A DNA stretch of 56,577 bases from Pseudomonadota bacterium (GTDB taxonomy: Bacteria; Pseudomonadota; Gammaproteobacteria; Burkholderiales; Burkholderiaceae): positions 1-56,577 of the forward strand of contig CAUJJP010000225.1 of the NCBI GenBank assembly GCA_963205525.1, given 5' to 3'. Within the stretch, counting starts at the first letter, position 1; every line of letters starts with the position of its first letter. Shown here piece by piece: positions 44,480-54,355 of this stretch. The notes under the pieces are model-generated. The model saw only the letters and a list, made by a program, of their open reading frames with translations, did not search any database and had not been told where the DNA came from. The position numbers and the translations under genes are program-made.

Positions 44480-44563
44480 GAGGGCCCCCAGGACCGGGCT
44501 GCGCCCAGCCCGCCCCCCGTGGGGGTCAAGGAAACTTGGGACGGCCCGGCGTTTCCTTGAGAG
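44480..44563. repeat. 84-bp three-hairpin repeat, copy B
   Basis: Nearly identical to copy A at 42974-43057 in the same orientation, with the same 10-bp TCAAGGAAAC/GTTTCCTTGA stem. The two copies bracket the roadblock-like gene as direct repeats ~1.5 kb apart. The rest of the 44317-44643 gap shows no supportable gene. Confidence 0.9.
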
Positions 44564-44643
44564 GTGAGCGGCGTCGACGCCACAGGTGCTTGAGGACTCT
44601 GGCATATCCTGCCCAAAGGAGCGGTCAACTGCCGGATCTGGGC

Positions 44644-47241
<2,598 letters not shown>

Positions 47242-47262
47242 GGGGGGTCCTCCGGTTGCGCC

Positions 47263-47292
47263 ATACATGACGTCGGTCGATCCGGTTTCAAG
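47263..47292 (-). promoter_or_regulatory. Sigma-32 heat-shock promoter of clpB
   Basis: On the minus strand CTTGAAA (47292-47286) is followed after 13 bp by CGTCATGTAT (47272-47263), close to the sigma-32 consensus CTTGAAA-N11-16-CCCCATNT. Transcription would start ~15-20 nt upstream of the clpB ATG. This agrees with the heat-shock control of clpB known in proteobacteria. Confidence 0.75.
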
Positions 47293-47343
47293 GCGGCGCC
47301 GCGATCGGCCCCCGAGCAAGGCGGACGCTACAGTCGGCGCCGC

Positions 47344-48843
47344 ATGACCCTGGCTTCCGAAGACCCCGAAGCGCTGCACGCCCTGGCTCGCCAGCTCGAC
47401 CGCAGCGCGCACCACGCCGAAGCGGTGGCGGTCTACCAGCGGCTGCTGGCGCTGCGCCCGGCCTGGCTGGACGGTTGGTACAACCTCGGCCAGGCGCTGT
47501 GGCGGGCGCGTCGCTTCGACGACGCGCTTGCCGCCTACCAGCGTGCGCTGGACGGCGGCATCGCCCGGCCGGAGGAAGCGCACCTGAACCGCGCCGTGCT
47601 GCTGGCGCAGCACCTGGCACGCCCACAGGCCGCGCGGCAAGAGCTCGAGCGCGCCCTGGACGCCCACCCGCGCTACGCCCCCGCGTGGCTGAACCTGGGC
47701 AACCTGTGCGAGCAGGCCGGCGAGGCCGAGGCGGCCAGCCGCGCCTACGAGCAGGTGCTGGCGATCGAGCCGGGACACGCCCTGGCACTGTCCAGGTTGC
47801 CCAACCTGCGCCGGCTGTGCGACCCACAGGACCCTTTGATCGGCCACTTGCGCCAGGCGCTCGCGCAGGCCGGCCGCCACCCGGCGGAGCGCGCCGACCT
47901 CGGCTTCGGGCTGGGCAAGGCGCTCGACGATGTCGGCTGCTACGACGAGGCATTTGCCGCCTACACCGCGGCCAACCAGGCCAGCTGCGCCGCCGCCCCC
48001 CCGGCGCTGCGCTACGACGCGGCGGCGCACGAGCGCCATGTCGACCGGCTGATCGCGCGCTTCGCGCGACCGGCGGCGAAGACCGAAGGCGATGTCCCAG
48101 GCGATGGCCCGACGCCGATCTTCATCTGCGGCCTGTTCCGCTCGGGTTCGACCCTCGTCGAGCGCGTGCTTGGTGCCCACCCGCGAGTGAGCGCAGGCGG
48201 CGAGCTCGACTGGCTGCCGGCGATCGCGCAGCGTCAGCTCGCGCCCGGCAGCGACTGGCCCGTGCTGGACGACGCCAGTGCGCTGCGCGCACTGGCCGCC
48301 GAGTACCGCAGCGCAGCGGCGCAGCGCTTCCCGCAGGCCGATCTGCTGACCGACAAGCGACCCGACAACTTCCTGCACATCGGGCTCATCAAGGCTTTGT
48401 TTCCCACCGCGCGCATCGTGCTCACGCGGCGCGATCCGCTGGACAACGGCCTGTCCATGTACTTCCTGCACCTGGGCCACGGCATGCCCTATGCGAGGGA
48501 CCTTGCAGACCTGGGCCACTGGATCCGCCAGCACGACCGACTGACCGCGCACTGGCTGCGGCTTTACGCGCAGGACATCCACGTCGTCGACTACGACCGG
48601 CTGGTCGTCGAGCCAGAGCTGCAGACGCGGCGCCTGCTGGCCTTCTGCGGCCTGGACTGGCACGCGGACTGCCTGCACTTCCACGCCACCGGCGGCCATG
48701 TGCAGACCGCCAGTCTGTGGCAGGTGCGCCAGCCGCTGTACCGCCATGCATCCGGGCGCTGGCGCCACTACGCGGCGCATCTGGGCCCGCTGCGCGCCGC
48801 ACTGGCCACGCCGGCCACGCCGGCCACGCCGACGCCACCGTGA
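47344..48843 (+). CDS. TPR-repeat sulfotransferase-family protein
   Basis: The 499-residue protein has N-terminal TPR units ([40 protein letters not shown]), then a sulfotransferase domain from ~residue 258. That domain begins with the PAPS 5'-phosphosulfate loop [20 protein letters not shown] and continues with [40 protein letters not shown] and [20 protein letters not shown]. It may transfer sulfate to a sugar or protein; the acceptor is unknown. The C-terminus is an ATPATPATP repeat. It is divergent from clpB. Confidence 0.85.
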   Translation: MTLASEDPEALHALARQLDRSAHHAEAVAVYQRLLALRPAWLDGWYNLGQALWRARRFDDALAAYQRALDGGIARPEEAHLNRAVLLAQHLARPQAARQELERALDAHPRYAPAWLNLGNLCEQAGEAEAASRAYEQVLAIEPGHALALSRLPNLRRLCDPQDPLIGHLRQALAQAGRHPAERADLGFGLGKALDDVGCYDEAFAAYTAANQASCAAAPPALRYDAAAHERHVDRLIARFARPAAKTEGDVPGDGPTPIFICGLFRSGSTLVERVLGAHPRVSAGGELDWLPAIAQRQLAPGSDWPVLDDASALRALAAEYRSAAAQRFPQADLLTDKRPDNFLHIGLIKALFPTARIVLTRRDPLDNGLSMYFLHLGHGMPYARDLADLGHWIRQHDRLTAHWLRLYAQDIHVVDYDRLVVEPELQTRRLLAFCGLDWHADCLHFHATGGHVQTASLWQVRQPLYRHASGRWRHYAAHLGPLRAALATPATPATPTPP

Positions 48844-49147
48844 CAAGGCGTGTGCAAGGAAGATGCCGACTTGCTCGCTGAGCCGTCCGCAGAGGAGTTG
48901 CAGACGCTGGCGCAGATCCTCGTGCGCATGCGCGAGCGGGCGTTCGAGCTCGACTGCGCGGCGCGCACCAACAGGCGCGCCGACAGCCGCGCGGCGGCAG
49001 CCGACGCGTGTGGCAGCACAAGCATCAGCTTGTCTCTCGTCGCGGGCTCCAGGACGCAGCAGATGTGGCCCACCCAGCTCCTACCAGCTTCGGCGTGACG
49101 AGCTCGCGGCAGGCATCTGCTTCAGTCATGTCGGTTGCCGAATTTCT
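48844..49147. other. Intergenic stretch with a coding-like fragment
   Basis: No complete gene is supported. From a GTG at 48850 a plus-strand frame reads [20 protein letters not shown] followed by [13 protein letters not shown]. This resembles the last helix of a MarR-type regulator, then degenerates. It may be the 3' remnant of a regulator lost at this accessory junction. The identification is weak. Confidence 0.3.
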
Positions 49148-49549
49148 TCAGCGCTCCGGGCTCCCAGCCGGCCCGGCCCACAGCCGGGAGAACTGGAAGG
49201 ACAGTTCGCGGTAGTGCCGGATCGACAGCAGATGAACCAGGTGGCCCGGCGTCGCCACGGCGTACAGGATCAGGTGGTCCCCATGCAGGTACTCGCGCAG
49301 GCGATCTGCCGCACCCGCCGGCAGTGCAGCCAGCTGCGCGAGCGCCTCGGCAGACTGCGGGGGCTGGTCCAGATAGCGCCGGCCGATACGGGGAAAGCGC
49401 CGGAGGTTGGGGATGACGGTGGTGCGCAGCTCGTCGAGCAGCCGGTCGCAGGCCGACGCCGCATCCGCTTCGGTCAGGAAGGACTCGATCGCCGCCAGCC
49501 GGTCCAGGAAGCTGGCCGTCAGTTCGACACGAACGACGGGCTCAGCCAC
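49148..49549 (-). CDS. RelE/ParE-family toxin
   Basis: The 133-residue protein begins VVRVELTASFLDRLAAIESF and ends HLVHLLSIRHYRELSFQF, the strands and basic patch of the RelE/ParE fold; VIPNLRRFPRIGRRYLDQ is the typical central R-P-x-x-G-R segment. It is ~30 residues longer than common members, with an insert QSAEALAQLAALPAGAADRL and a C-terminal extension. The antitoxin gene lies directly upstream with an 8-nt overlap. Whether it cleaves mRNA or hits gyrase cannot be told. Confidence 0.82.
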   Translation of the reverse strand: MAEPVVRVELTASFLDRLAAIESFLTEADAASACDRLLDELRTTVIPNLRRFPRIGRRYLDQPPQSAEALAQLAALPAGAADRLREYLHGDHLILYAVATPGHLVHLLSIRHYRELSFQFSRLWAGPAGSPER

Positions 49550-49901
49550 GCTTGCGCGCAGTCCCGCTGGCCTTCACCTTGCCCTTCGTGCCGGCCGGCG
49601 ACGCACCGACTGGACCAGAGCGCAGCGCCTGCAGCGCGGCGATGCCTGCATCCGCATCCTGGGTCCGCCCGGCCGCAATGTCCGCGAGGCCGCGCCGCGC
49701 GTCGTCGATCAGCAGCAGATGGATGCGCTCGCGTTCCAGGCGGTGGTAGTAGTCCAGGCGCTCGGCGTCGATGAGGGCGACATAGCTCTCGCCGTTCTTG
49801 GTGATGATCTTCTCGGCGCCGGCCTTGACCTGTTCAGCCAGGTCGGACAGCGTGGCACGGGCCTGGGTGAACGGCACCACATCGCTGGCAGAGATACCCA
49901 T
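49542..49901 (-). CDS. Phd/YefM-family antitoxin
   Basis: The 119-residue protein has the Phd/YefM N-terminal DNA-binding fold: VVPFTQARATLSDLAEQVKA, then EKIITKNGESYVALIDAERL. The middle helix DYYHRLERERIHLLLIDDAR would wrap the toxin. The tail is Ala/Gly-rich and basic (GTKGKVKASGTARKRG), longer than usual, perhaps extra DNA contact. It precedes and overlaps the toxin, so the pair is co-translated and likely autorepressed. Confidence 0.85.
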   Translation of the reverse strand: MGISASDVVPFTQARATLSDLAEQVKAGAEKIITKNGESYVALIDAERLDYYHRLERERIHLLLIDDARRGLADIAAGRTQDADAGIAALQALRSGPVGASPAGTKGKVKASGTARKRG

Positions 49902-49994
49902 GGGACGTCCACCCGGAAGTTGCAGAATTCTGCGCAGTCTACGCGCTTGCGGACACCCGCGGGGAGGCCAGCGTGCCGAGCTGGTTGAAGGTTG

Positions 49995-50160
49995 TCAGGG
50001 CTTTGAGCCCGACGGCATGACTTCCAGCACCAGGCCGCCGCCATCGGTCGGGCCGTAGCGCTTGTCCTTCGGCTTCGGCTTCGCGTTGTCGATCGTCGCG
50101 GGCAAAGCGGTCGGCAAGCGCCAGATCGTGCAGCGCCGGATTCGTGTCGCCCAGCGGCGC
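49995..50160 (-). mobile_element. Relic: polyvalent-protein fragment joined to an integrase N-terminus
   Basis: On the minus strand ~50092-50160 reads GDTNPALHDLALADRFARDD, matching GDKNPALRDLALADR in the LPD38-like tail of the relic at 29.3 kb. Immediately after, in another frame, IDNAKPKPKDKRYGPTDGGG followed by LVLEVMPSGSKP (50093-49995, then stop) matches the DUF4102 start of tyrosine integrases. Both are fragments, so an element was lost or scrambled here, next to a truncated host gene. Confidence 0.7.
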
Positions 50161-50517
50161 GTGGACACGCCCGCGGCGCTGGCGGCTGCGGCCAGCGGGT
50201 CGCCGTTGCGGGCCCACTCGAAGCTGGGCAGGGAGCCCGGGGAGGTCATCGAAGTGGCCCAGCACGACGGCAGCCTGCTGCGCCTGCGCAAGCTGCAGGA
50301 GGGCTACGACCCCGGTGACCGCCTGGCCGCGACGAACCACATCGCTCTGCTCGGCGCACGCGGCGAGATCATGACCGGTCTGCTCTACATGGACCCGGCG
50401 ACCGAGGACCTGCACCAGCGCCTGAACACGGTCGCCACCCCGCTGAACCAGCTGGCCGAGGCTCAGCTGTGCCCGGGGGCTGCGGCACTGGCGGGGATCA
50501 ACGCCGAGCTGGCGTGA
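50161..50517 (+). pseudogene. korB: 3' stump of 2-oxoacid:ferredoxin oxidoreductase beta subunit (KorB-like)
   Basis: The last ~118 codons of a KorB-type gene remain: EPGEVIEVAQHDGSLLRLRK, GYDPGDRLAATNHIALLGAR, then GEIMTGLLYMDPATEDLHQR and LNTVATPLNQLAEAQLCPG. Intact KorB proteins are about 300 residues or more, so the TPP-binding part is missing. The loss begins exactly where the mobile-element fragments end, pointing to insertion or deletion there. No KorA gene is in the window. Not expected to be functional. Confidence 0.8.
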
Positions 50518-50582
50518 CCGGCGCCGCCGCCACGCGCGGTCTGGCGCGTGTGGCGGGGCGGCCATCGCGCCTTCAGGCGTCG

Positions 50583-51050
50583 TCAGTCCGCCAGCTCGTA
50601 GTGAAAGTCGGTGATGCGCCCTTGCGGTGTGTCCTTGAACACCACCCTCACCCGGGCGCCGGGCTTGAGCCGCGCGGCGGCGGCCGGCAGGTCGGACAGG
50701 TCCAGCCCGCGCACGAAGTTCAGCAGGGCGGTATCCACACCATCGAGCCGCACGTAGGCAATGGCGTAGGGTGGCGGGGGCAGGTTCTCGAAGGCGGCCG
50801 AGACAATGGTCGCAGCCTCCAGCGTGCCGGTCATCCCGGATTCGACCCAGTCGTCGCAAGGCTGGAAGCTGCGCTCGCAGAAAGCGCGCGGCGGCAGGTA
50901 GCTCATGTTCGAGGCGCTGCAGCGCGTGGCCAGGATGCGCTTGTCGCGCAGGCCGGCGAAGAAGCGCGTCGCCGTCTCGCCTGCCGGGTAGTTGTAGCGC
51001 ACGCGCCATTCGGCCGGGATCACCAGGGGTTCGGCAGCAGGGGTGTTCAT
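50583..51050 (-). CDS. OB-fold (DUF35) acyl-CoA-associated protein with degenerate zinc ribbon
   Basis: The 155-residue protein has an N-terminal rubredoxin-like zinc ribbon and a C-terminal OB fold (LEAATIVSAAFENLPPPPYA, VRVVFKDTPQGRITDFHYEL). Family members partner thiolase-fold enzymes. The ribbon usually reads C-x2-C ... FCERC; here it is RCSASNMSYLPPRAFCERSF, so two of four ligands are Ser. The ATG at 51050 has a GGAG 6 nt upstream and is preferred over 51062. It is the last gene of the minus-strand arm of the acyl-CoA cluster. Confidence 0.82.
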   Translation of the reverse strand: MNTPAAEPLVIPAEWRVRYNYPAGETATRFFAGLRDKRILATRCSASNMSYLPPRAFCERSFQPCDDWVESGMTGTLEAATIVSAAFENLPPPPYAIAYVRLDGVDTALLNFVRGLDLSDLPAAAARLKPGARVRVVFKDTPQGRITDFHYELAD

Positions 51051-51071
51051 GGTCGTCTCCATCGCGGGGGG

Positions 51072-52271
51072 TCAGGCGGCTTGGCGCCGGCGGGGTTCGT
51101 CGGACAGCAGCGTGCAGGTGAAGAACTGGGTCGAGCCGCCGGCGGCGGTGGCCAGCGCGTTGTGCACGCCCTTGACCTGCATCTCACCGGCACGGCCCAT
51201 CACCTGCAGCGCCGCGTCGGCCACACGCACCAGGCCGGTGACGCCGATCGGGTTGGTGCACAGCGTGCCGCCCGAGGGGCCGATGGCATTGCGCCCGTCC
51301 ATGTCGAACACGCCTTCGTCGCTGAGCTTGGCGGCGGTGCCACGCGCGCAAAAGCCCATCGACTCCAGTTCGGGAAACTGGAAGGAGCTGAAGGGGTCGT
51401 ACATCTCCAGCACCTGCACCTGGCTGGCGGGATCGTCGATGCCGGCCTGGTCGAAGCACTCGCGCGCAGCCACGCTGATCTCGGCGTGCTCGGCAAAGTC
51501 GTGGTCGGCCGTGGGCACGCAGCGGTCCCCCTGGAACACCGTGTTGGTGATGGCGCCAATGCCGCTCACGAAGGCCGGGCGAGCGCACAGATCGCGGGCG
51601 CTGCGTTCATCGGCAATCACCACCGCGGCCGCACCGGCCGAGCGCGGGCAGATGTCAAACAGCTTGTAGGGCCAGGCCACACGTTTGGAGGCCATCACGT
51701 CGTCGACCGTGATCAGGCCTTTGAGGTGAGCATTCGGGTTGTTCATCGCGTTGCGGCGCGCCCGCACAACGACACGCGCGTACTGCTCCTCGGTGACGCC
51801 GTAGCGCGCCATGTAGCGCTGGGTGGACAGCGCCGTCATGGTCACCGTGTTGAGCGCGAAGTCCTGCTCGTACAGCGGGTCCCAGATCAGGTTGAGCACG
51901 AACTGTGCATCCGGCGTCTCGGTGATGCGGTCGGCGCCAACCACCAGCACACGCTTGTACTGGCCACTGGCCACATGCGCCCAGGCCGCCTGGAAGGCCG
52001 AGCCTCCGGTGGCGCCGCCGGTGTGCACGCGCAGAAAGGGCTTGCCGCGGGCGCCCACGAAGTCCACCGCCCATTTGTCGCAGTCGGGCACGCCCATGAA
52101 GTGCGTGGGCGCCATGGAGAACACGACGGCGTCGATGTCGTCGGGGGTCAGGCGTGCATCGGCCAGCGCCTTCATGGCCGCCTGCTGGGCCAGTTCCACA
52201 TAAGTCATCGAATCCCAGCGGGCGCGAAAGCCCGTCTGGCCGACACCGATGACGGCGACGTTCTCGCTCAT
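51072..52271 (-). CDS. Thiolase-fold protein, SCP2-thiolase/Ltp2-like, lacks nucleophile Cys
   Basis: The 399-residue product starts MSENVAVIGVGQTGFRARWD and shows the SCP-x thiolase layout. At the usual nucleophile position (CATG) it has HTGGATGGSAF, with Gly for Cys, and the C-terminal GHP motif is changed to PSGGTLCTNPIGVTGLVRVA. Such proteins act as aldolases or non-classical thiolases with a DUF35 partner (as Ltp2-DUF35 in sterol side-chain degradation). The DUF35 gene follows directly; the upstream thiolase-like gene overlaps by 4 nt. Confidence 0.82.
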   Translation of the reverse strand: MSENVAVIGVGQTGFRARWDSMTYVELAQQAAMKALADARLTPDDIDAVVFSMAPTHFMGVPDCDKWAVDFVGARGKPFLRVHTGGATGGSAFQAAWAHVASGQYKRVLVVGADRITETPDAQFVLNLIWDPLYEQDFALNTVTMTALSTQRYMARYGVTEEQYARVVVRARRNAMNNPNAHLKGLITVDDVMASKRVAWPYKLFDICPRSAGAAAVVIADERSARDLCARPAFVSGIGAITNTVFQGDRCVPTADHDFAEHAEISVAARECFDQAGIDDPASQVQVLEMYDPFSSFQFPELESMGFCARGTAAKLSDEGVFDMDGRNAIGPSGGTLCTNPIGVTGLVRVADAALQVMGRAGEMQVKGVHNALATAAGGSTQFFTCTLLSDEPRRRQAA

Positions 52272-53365
52272 GCTGCGACCCCCTCGAAGGCAACAAAGGT
52301 CTGGCCCTGCTGGGCATAGCCGTGGCTGCCATGCGCCACGGCAAAACGGGCGCCCGGCACCTGCACGTCGCCAGCGCGGCCTGCCACCTGCAGCGCCGCT
52401 TCGGCGGCATTGACCAAGCCGGCGCAGAACAGCGGGTTCTGTGCCCACACGCCGCCCGAAGGGCTGAGCGCGCCGACGCGGCGGTCGGCCAGGTGGCGCT
52501 CGATCGCCAGGTCGTGCCAGGCGGTGGGCGCTTCGATCTCGGCCACGTCGATGGCGGCATCCGGAGCGCGACCACTGCGCTGCAGCACCTCGGCCAGCGC
52601 CTGGTCGAACATCGCCATGCCGCCCAGGCGCTCGCCATCGAGGCGGTAGCTGTCGATGGCGCTGGCCACGGCGGCAATGCGCGCCAGCGGGCGATGGCCG
52701 GGATGCGCGGCCAGCCACTGCGCCGACGCCAGCACGAAGGCGACGCAGCCGTCGCTGGCTGCAGCCCGGTGGCGACGGCGCAGCGGCCAGGCCAGCAGGT
52801 CGTCGCCCGTCGCGCCGCCCGCCTCGGCGGCGTTACCCTGCAGCGCCCGCGGGTTGCACGCCGCCTGCCGCCGACGCGCGGCGATGCGGGCGTCGACTCC
52901 GGCGTCGTCAAAGCCGAAGCGCTGGCGCACGGCGCCGGCAAACAGGCCATCGGCGATCACACTGTTCAGGCCGATGGGACGCAGCGCAAAGGGCTCGGCC
53001 CGCATGCCGGTGAGCGCGTCCACGTCAATCTGCGAGGTATGGCTCCAGCTGACGACCACGCCCAGGTGAAAACGCCCGCTGGCCACACGCAGCGCGCCCA
53101 TCACCAGGCCGGTGAGGCCCGAATCGGTGACACGCAACTCGTCCTTGAGGTAGGCGCCACCGGGCATGGCCATCAGCATGCTGCTGATGCTGCGCCCGTC
53201 CATCTCGTCGCTGGTGGCCAGGGTGACATGGTCCAGCGCCGTGCGTTCGACGCCAGCGCTGCGAAGCGCCGCATGCACGGTCTCGAAGGTCATCTCTTCG
53301 GTTCGCTGGCCGCGTTGCGCGGTACACGGCGGGCTCAGCGCCAGCCCAAGCACGTAGGTGTCCAT
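52268..53365 (-). CDS. Second thiolase-fold protein, also without nucleophile Cys
   Basis: The 365-residue protein is a divergent thiolase-family member (MDTYVLGLALSPPCTAQRG, DHVTLATSDEMDGRSISSML). The nucleophile region reads VTDSGLTGLVMGALRVASG, with Gly where Cys would be. The C-terminal region GALSPSGGVWAQNPLFCAGL and AALQVAGRAGDVQVPGARFA parallels the neighbour's. The pairing suggests a two-subunit enzyme, one perhaps regulatory. It is first in the minus-strand arm, ~80 bp from the palindromic TetR operator. Confidence 0.75.
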   Translation of the reverse strand: MDTYVLGLALSPPCTAQRGQRTEEMTFETVHAALRSAGVERTALDHVTLATSDEMDGRSISSMLMAMPGGAYLKDELRVTDSGLTGLVMGALRVASGRFHLGVVVSWSHTSQIDVDALTGMRAEPFALRPIGLNSVIADGLFAGAVRQRFGFDDAGVDARIAARRRQAACNPRALQGNAAEAGGATGDDLLAWPLRRRHRAAASDGCVAFVLASAQWLAAHPGHRPLARIAAVASAIDSYRLDGERLGGMAMFDQALAEVLQRSGRAPDAAIDVAEIEAPTAWHDLAIERHLADRRVGALSPSGGVWAQNPLFCAGLVNAAEAALQVAGRAGDVQVPGARFAVAHGSHGYAQQGQTFVAFEGVAA

Positions 53366-53440
53366 GGCTTCCTCGTTGGTCGTGGGTGCAAACGGCGATT
53401 CGCAGGCATCCTAACGATCACATTCCGGCAAGTCAATCAA

Positions 53441-53460
53441 TCGACCGTCTAGTCGGTCGA
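53441..53460. promoter_or_regulatory. TetR operator 1, palindrome in the divergent promoter
   Basis: TCGACCG-TCTAGT-CGGTCGA has 7-bp perfect arms. It overlaps the -35 region of tetR (TAGAAT -10 at 53469-53474) and lies ~80 bp before the thiolase-like gene. The same core recurs at 54244-54261 before the acyl-CoA dehydrogenase. Confidence 0.75.
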
Positions 53461-53499
53461 AGCCTGTCTAGAATAGGAACGTCCACCGAGGATCCCGAC

Positions 53500-54201
53500 A
53501 TGAGCACTTGGAACGGCGCCGTGCTCGGCGCTGACGCACAGTTCGTGGCCAAGCGTCAGGCCATCTTGCGCGAGGCCGCCGCGTCCTTCAATCGCAGCGG
53601 CTACCACGGCACCTCGCTCACCGACATCGCGCAGAAACTGGGCGTCAGCAAGGCCGCGCTCTACACCTACGTCAAGAGCAAGGACGAACTGCTCTTCTAC
53701 TGCCACGAGGCCGCGATGGACGCCGCCGCCGAGAGCGCGCGCCTGGCCCGCGAGGCGGGCGGCACCGCGCTTGAGCAGTTCTGCGGCACGCTGCGCAACT
53801 ACCTGCGCCTGATCATGTCCAACGAAGCCTGCCACGTGGTGCTGCTCGAGGAGCAGGCGCTGCAACCGGACAAGGTGGCGCAGATCATTGCGCGGCGCGA
53901 TCGCTTCGAGGCGGAGCTGCGCGGCTTCGTGGCCGCCGGCATCCTCGACGGCAGCATGGCGCCCTGCAACCCGAAGCTCGCCGTGTTCGCCGCGCTGGGC
54001 GCCATGAACTGGGTGCAGAAGTGGTACGTTCCCGGGGGCGCCTGGAGCGGCGAGCAGGTCGCCGTGGCGCTGGTGCAGCACATCGAACGCATGGTGTCTG
54101 CGCGCCCGGCACCGGCCCTGAACGTCGACCCCGCCCTGCTGTCCGTGCTCGCCCCGGGCGCGGCCAAGGCGGGCAATGCGGCGGCGCCGACCCGCGAGTA
54201 A
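53500..54201 (+). CDS. TetR-family transcriptional regulator
   Basis: The 233-residue protein has an N-terminal TetR HTH: KRQAILREAAASFNRSGYHG, TSLTDIAQKLGVSKAALYTY and VKSKDELLFYCHE. The C-terminal ligand domain (LEQFCGTLRNYLRLIMSNEA, WVQKWYVPGGAWSGEQVAVA) resembles those of acyl-CoA-sensing regulators. I use the ATG at 53500, just after the TAGAAT box; an upstream in-frame ATG lies ahead of the operator. It probably represses both arms of the acyl-CoA cluster through operators 53441-53460 and 54243-54262. Confidence 0.9.
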   Translation: MSTWNGAVLGADAQFVAKRQAILREAAASFNRSGYHGTSLTDIAQKLGVSKAALYTYVKSKDELLFYCHEAAMDAAAESARLAREAGGTALEQFCGTLRNYLRLIMSNEACHVVLLEEQALQPDKVAQIIARRDRFEAELRGFVAAGILDGSMAPCNPKLAVFAALGAMNWVQKWYVPGGAWSGEQVAVALVQHIERMVSARPAPALNVDPALLSVLAPGAAKAGNAAAPTRE

Positions 54202-54242
54202 GCCCGACCCCGGGTTGATACCGCCTGTCGTTTACCCTAAAA

Positions 54243-54262
54243 CCGACCGTCCAGTCAGTCAT
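54243..54262. promoter_or_regulatory. TetR operator 2, before the acyl-CoA dehydrogenase gene
   Basis: CGACCGTCCAGTCAGTCA (54244-54261) matches operator 1 at all but three positions in the aligned 18 bp. It sits ~95 bp before the acyl-CoA dehydrogenase ATG in the only sizeable gap of this arm. The arms are less symmetric, so binding may be weaker. Confidence 0.65.
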
Positions 54263-54355
54263 ATGACTTGACGGGCCGTCTGCCGCTCCCTCAAAGTACC
54301 ACCCATCGCGCATGAGCCCCAGCCAACCGCGGGCTGCGCACTCTGGAGATGGATC

